Part shown: positions 13,081 through 13,575 of the stretch, in pieces | Position numbering within the stretch: the stretch's first letter is position 1 | How the letters are laid out: every line of letters begins with the position of its first letter | Origin: JAVVFH01 sp032250585 | Lineage (GTDB): Bacteria > Pseudomonadota > Gammaproteobacteria > Xanthomonadales > SZUA-36 | Assembly: GCA_032250585.1 (NCBI GenBank) | Contig: JAVVFH010000076.1 | Coordinates: 1 to 13,575, forward strand | DNA length: 13,575 bases | Direction of reading: 5' to 3' | Notes under the pieces: generated by a model | Database searches by the model: none | What the model saw: the letters and a program-made list of their open reading frames with translations, nothing else | What the model was told of the DNA's origin: nothing | Position numbers and translations under genes: made by a program

Positions 13081-13419
13081 GTGCCCACGGAATCCGCGCC
13101 GCCCTGCCAATACCGCATCGAGCGCGATGCGGACGGCCCGACCCTGGTCTTCATCCACGGCGAGCGCAAGCGGTTCATGCTGCACTCGAACAAGTGGCTG
13201 CGCACCGTCGCCGAGCCCCCCGGGCAGGCCGAAGGCCTCGCCAAGGCCGGCCACTGGCTGATGGAAACCCACGCCGACCCGGTGAACGGGAAAATTCCGA
13301 AAATCATGGACACCCACCTTCTGAATAAAGTGGGTGTCCTGACTCTTCCTCTGAATAAAGTGGGTGTCCTGACTCTTCCTCCCCCGAATAACATGGGTGT
13401 CCTGACTCTTCTCGAATAA
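13081..13419 (+). CDS. Small hypothetical protein whose frame runs into repeat array C
   Basis: The GTG start is well supported: AGAGG at 13067-13071 lies 9 nt upstream, and the previous stop is 6 nt away, so it is probably cotranscribed with the propeller gene. I do not recognise the protein. Residues 10-65 look like a genuine small soluble domain (YRIERDADGPTLVFIHG at 11-27, then basic RKRFML). From about residue 75 the sequence is simply translated repeat: the GVLTL pentapeptide recurs three times (85-89, 95-99, 106-110) to the stop at 13417. The original C-terminus has therefore been replaced or extended by the array. The natural length was perhaps about 75-80 aa or more. Whether it is still functional cannot be told. 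Confidence 0.55.
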   Translation: MPTESAPPCQYRIERDADGPTLVFIHGERKRFMLHSNKWLRTVAEPPGQAEGLAKAGHWLMETHADPVNGKIPKIMDTHLLNKVGVLTLPLNKVGVLTLPPPNNMGVLTLLE

Positions 13420-13471
13420 CATGGGTGTCCTGACTCTTTCTGACTCTTCTCTCATGGGTGTCCTGACTCTT
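13308..13471. repeat. Array C: five direct copies of GGGTGTCCTGACTCTT plus one inverted half-unit
   Basis: The 16-mer GGGTGTCCTGACTCTT is present exactly at 13332-13347, 13362-13377, 13395-13410, 13423-13438 and 13456-13471. The first two lie in a perfect 30-bp tandem duplication (13321-13350 and 13351-13380). The next two share GAATAACAT in front. At the left end GGACACCCAC (13308-13317) is inverted and pairs with GTGGGTGTCC (13330-13339) across a 12-nt loop. The array fills the space between two convergent reading frames; the last copy overlaps the stop codon of the LysR-like fragment (TCA, 13471-13473) by one base. Confidence 0.92.
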
Positions 13472-13575
13472 CAGTCCTGCTGCAGTGCCCAGAATGCCTT
13501 GATCAGCGGACTGGCAAGGCGCTTTTCGCGGGCGAACAACCCCACTTCGTAAGGCGGCAGTTCCGGGCGCACCTC
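13471..13575 (-). CDS. C-terminal fragment of a probable LysR-type regulator
   Basis: Reading the reverse strand from the window edge gives 34 codons and a TGA (TCA at 13471-13473 on the + strand), with no stop before it. The peptide starts EVRPELPPYEVGLFAREK, continues RLASPLIKAFWAL and ends QQD. This matches, from memory, the last strand and helix of the LysR effector-binding domain: a proline-rich stretch, then (V/I)GLxxR, a short basic loop, and a final helix. The 5' part lies outside the window. The gene is convergent with the small gene at 13081, and array C fills the space between them. Because only the tail is visible, the family call is tentative and nothing can be said about the target. 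Confidence 0.55.
   Translation of the reverse strand, partial: EVRPELPPYEVGLFAREKRLASPLIKAFWALQQD

Noticed and set aside
13308..13471. CRISPR array
   Set aside because: The spacing between 16-mers is only 12-17 bp and the intervening sequences are themselves repeated (a 30-bp tandem duplication), so there are no unique spacers; no cas genes are present.

Overview
The window is a GC-rich, tightly packed stretch of what looks like a pseudomonadotal chromosome. A gammaproteobacterium is my best guess, from the DUF1244 and DUF1025/zincin-like genes, the HpaI-type catabolic operon and the style of the dispersed short repeats; there is no rRNA or other marker to prove it. I see no phage, plasmid, CRISPR or intact transposase gene.

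Layout. (1) 169-2245, + strand: a likely three-gene operon. It encodes an exported RidA/YjgF-family protein, an ornithine-cyclodeaminase-family imine reductase, and a TetR/AcrR regulator that overlaps the reductase by ATGA. (2) 2246-2520: a regulatory gap with a TATAGT-like -10 and overlapping GTAC inverted repeats, a candidate TetR operator. (3) 2521-5928, + strand: a four-gene catabolic and uptake operon. It encodes an NAD-type short-chain dehydrogenase, a small IacB-like protein, an HpaI/HpcH class II aldolase, and a spinster-like MFS transporter. It probably imports an organic acid or aromatic breakdown product, oxidises it and cleaves it by retro-aldol chemistry. (4) 6040-9812, - strand: an SbcC/Rad50-like ATPase and an SbcD/Mre11-like phosphoesterase, overlapping by one base. 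The ATPase has no zinc hook and the phosphoesterase has variant metal motifs. (5) 10030-11079, - strand: an exported M20 (AbgB-like) amidohydrolase whose 3' third is missing; its reading frame ends inside a short-repeat array. (6) 11238-11968, - strand: DUF1244 and a zincin-like metalloprotease with HExxH. (7) 12223-13419, + strand: a YncE-like beta-propeller protein with an unclear start, then a small protein whose frame runs into a repeat array. (8) 13471-13575, - strand: the last 34 codons of a probable LysR-type regulator.

The most unusual structure is a dispersed repeat with core GGGTGTCCTGACTCTT (reverse complement AAGAGTCAGGACACCC). It occurs as three separate arrays, at 9936-10058, 11576-11614 and 13308-13471. 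All three sit at the 3' ends of genes: one truncates the M20 gene, one abuts the zincin stop codon, and one runs into the small ORF on one side and the LysR stop codon on the other. A second motif, GTGNCAGGCACC, occurs twice at 5959-6022 and shares most of the same core. The repeats, rather than any single gene, are my main candidate for something little described here.
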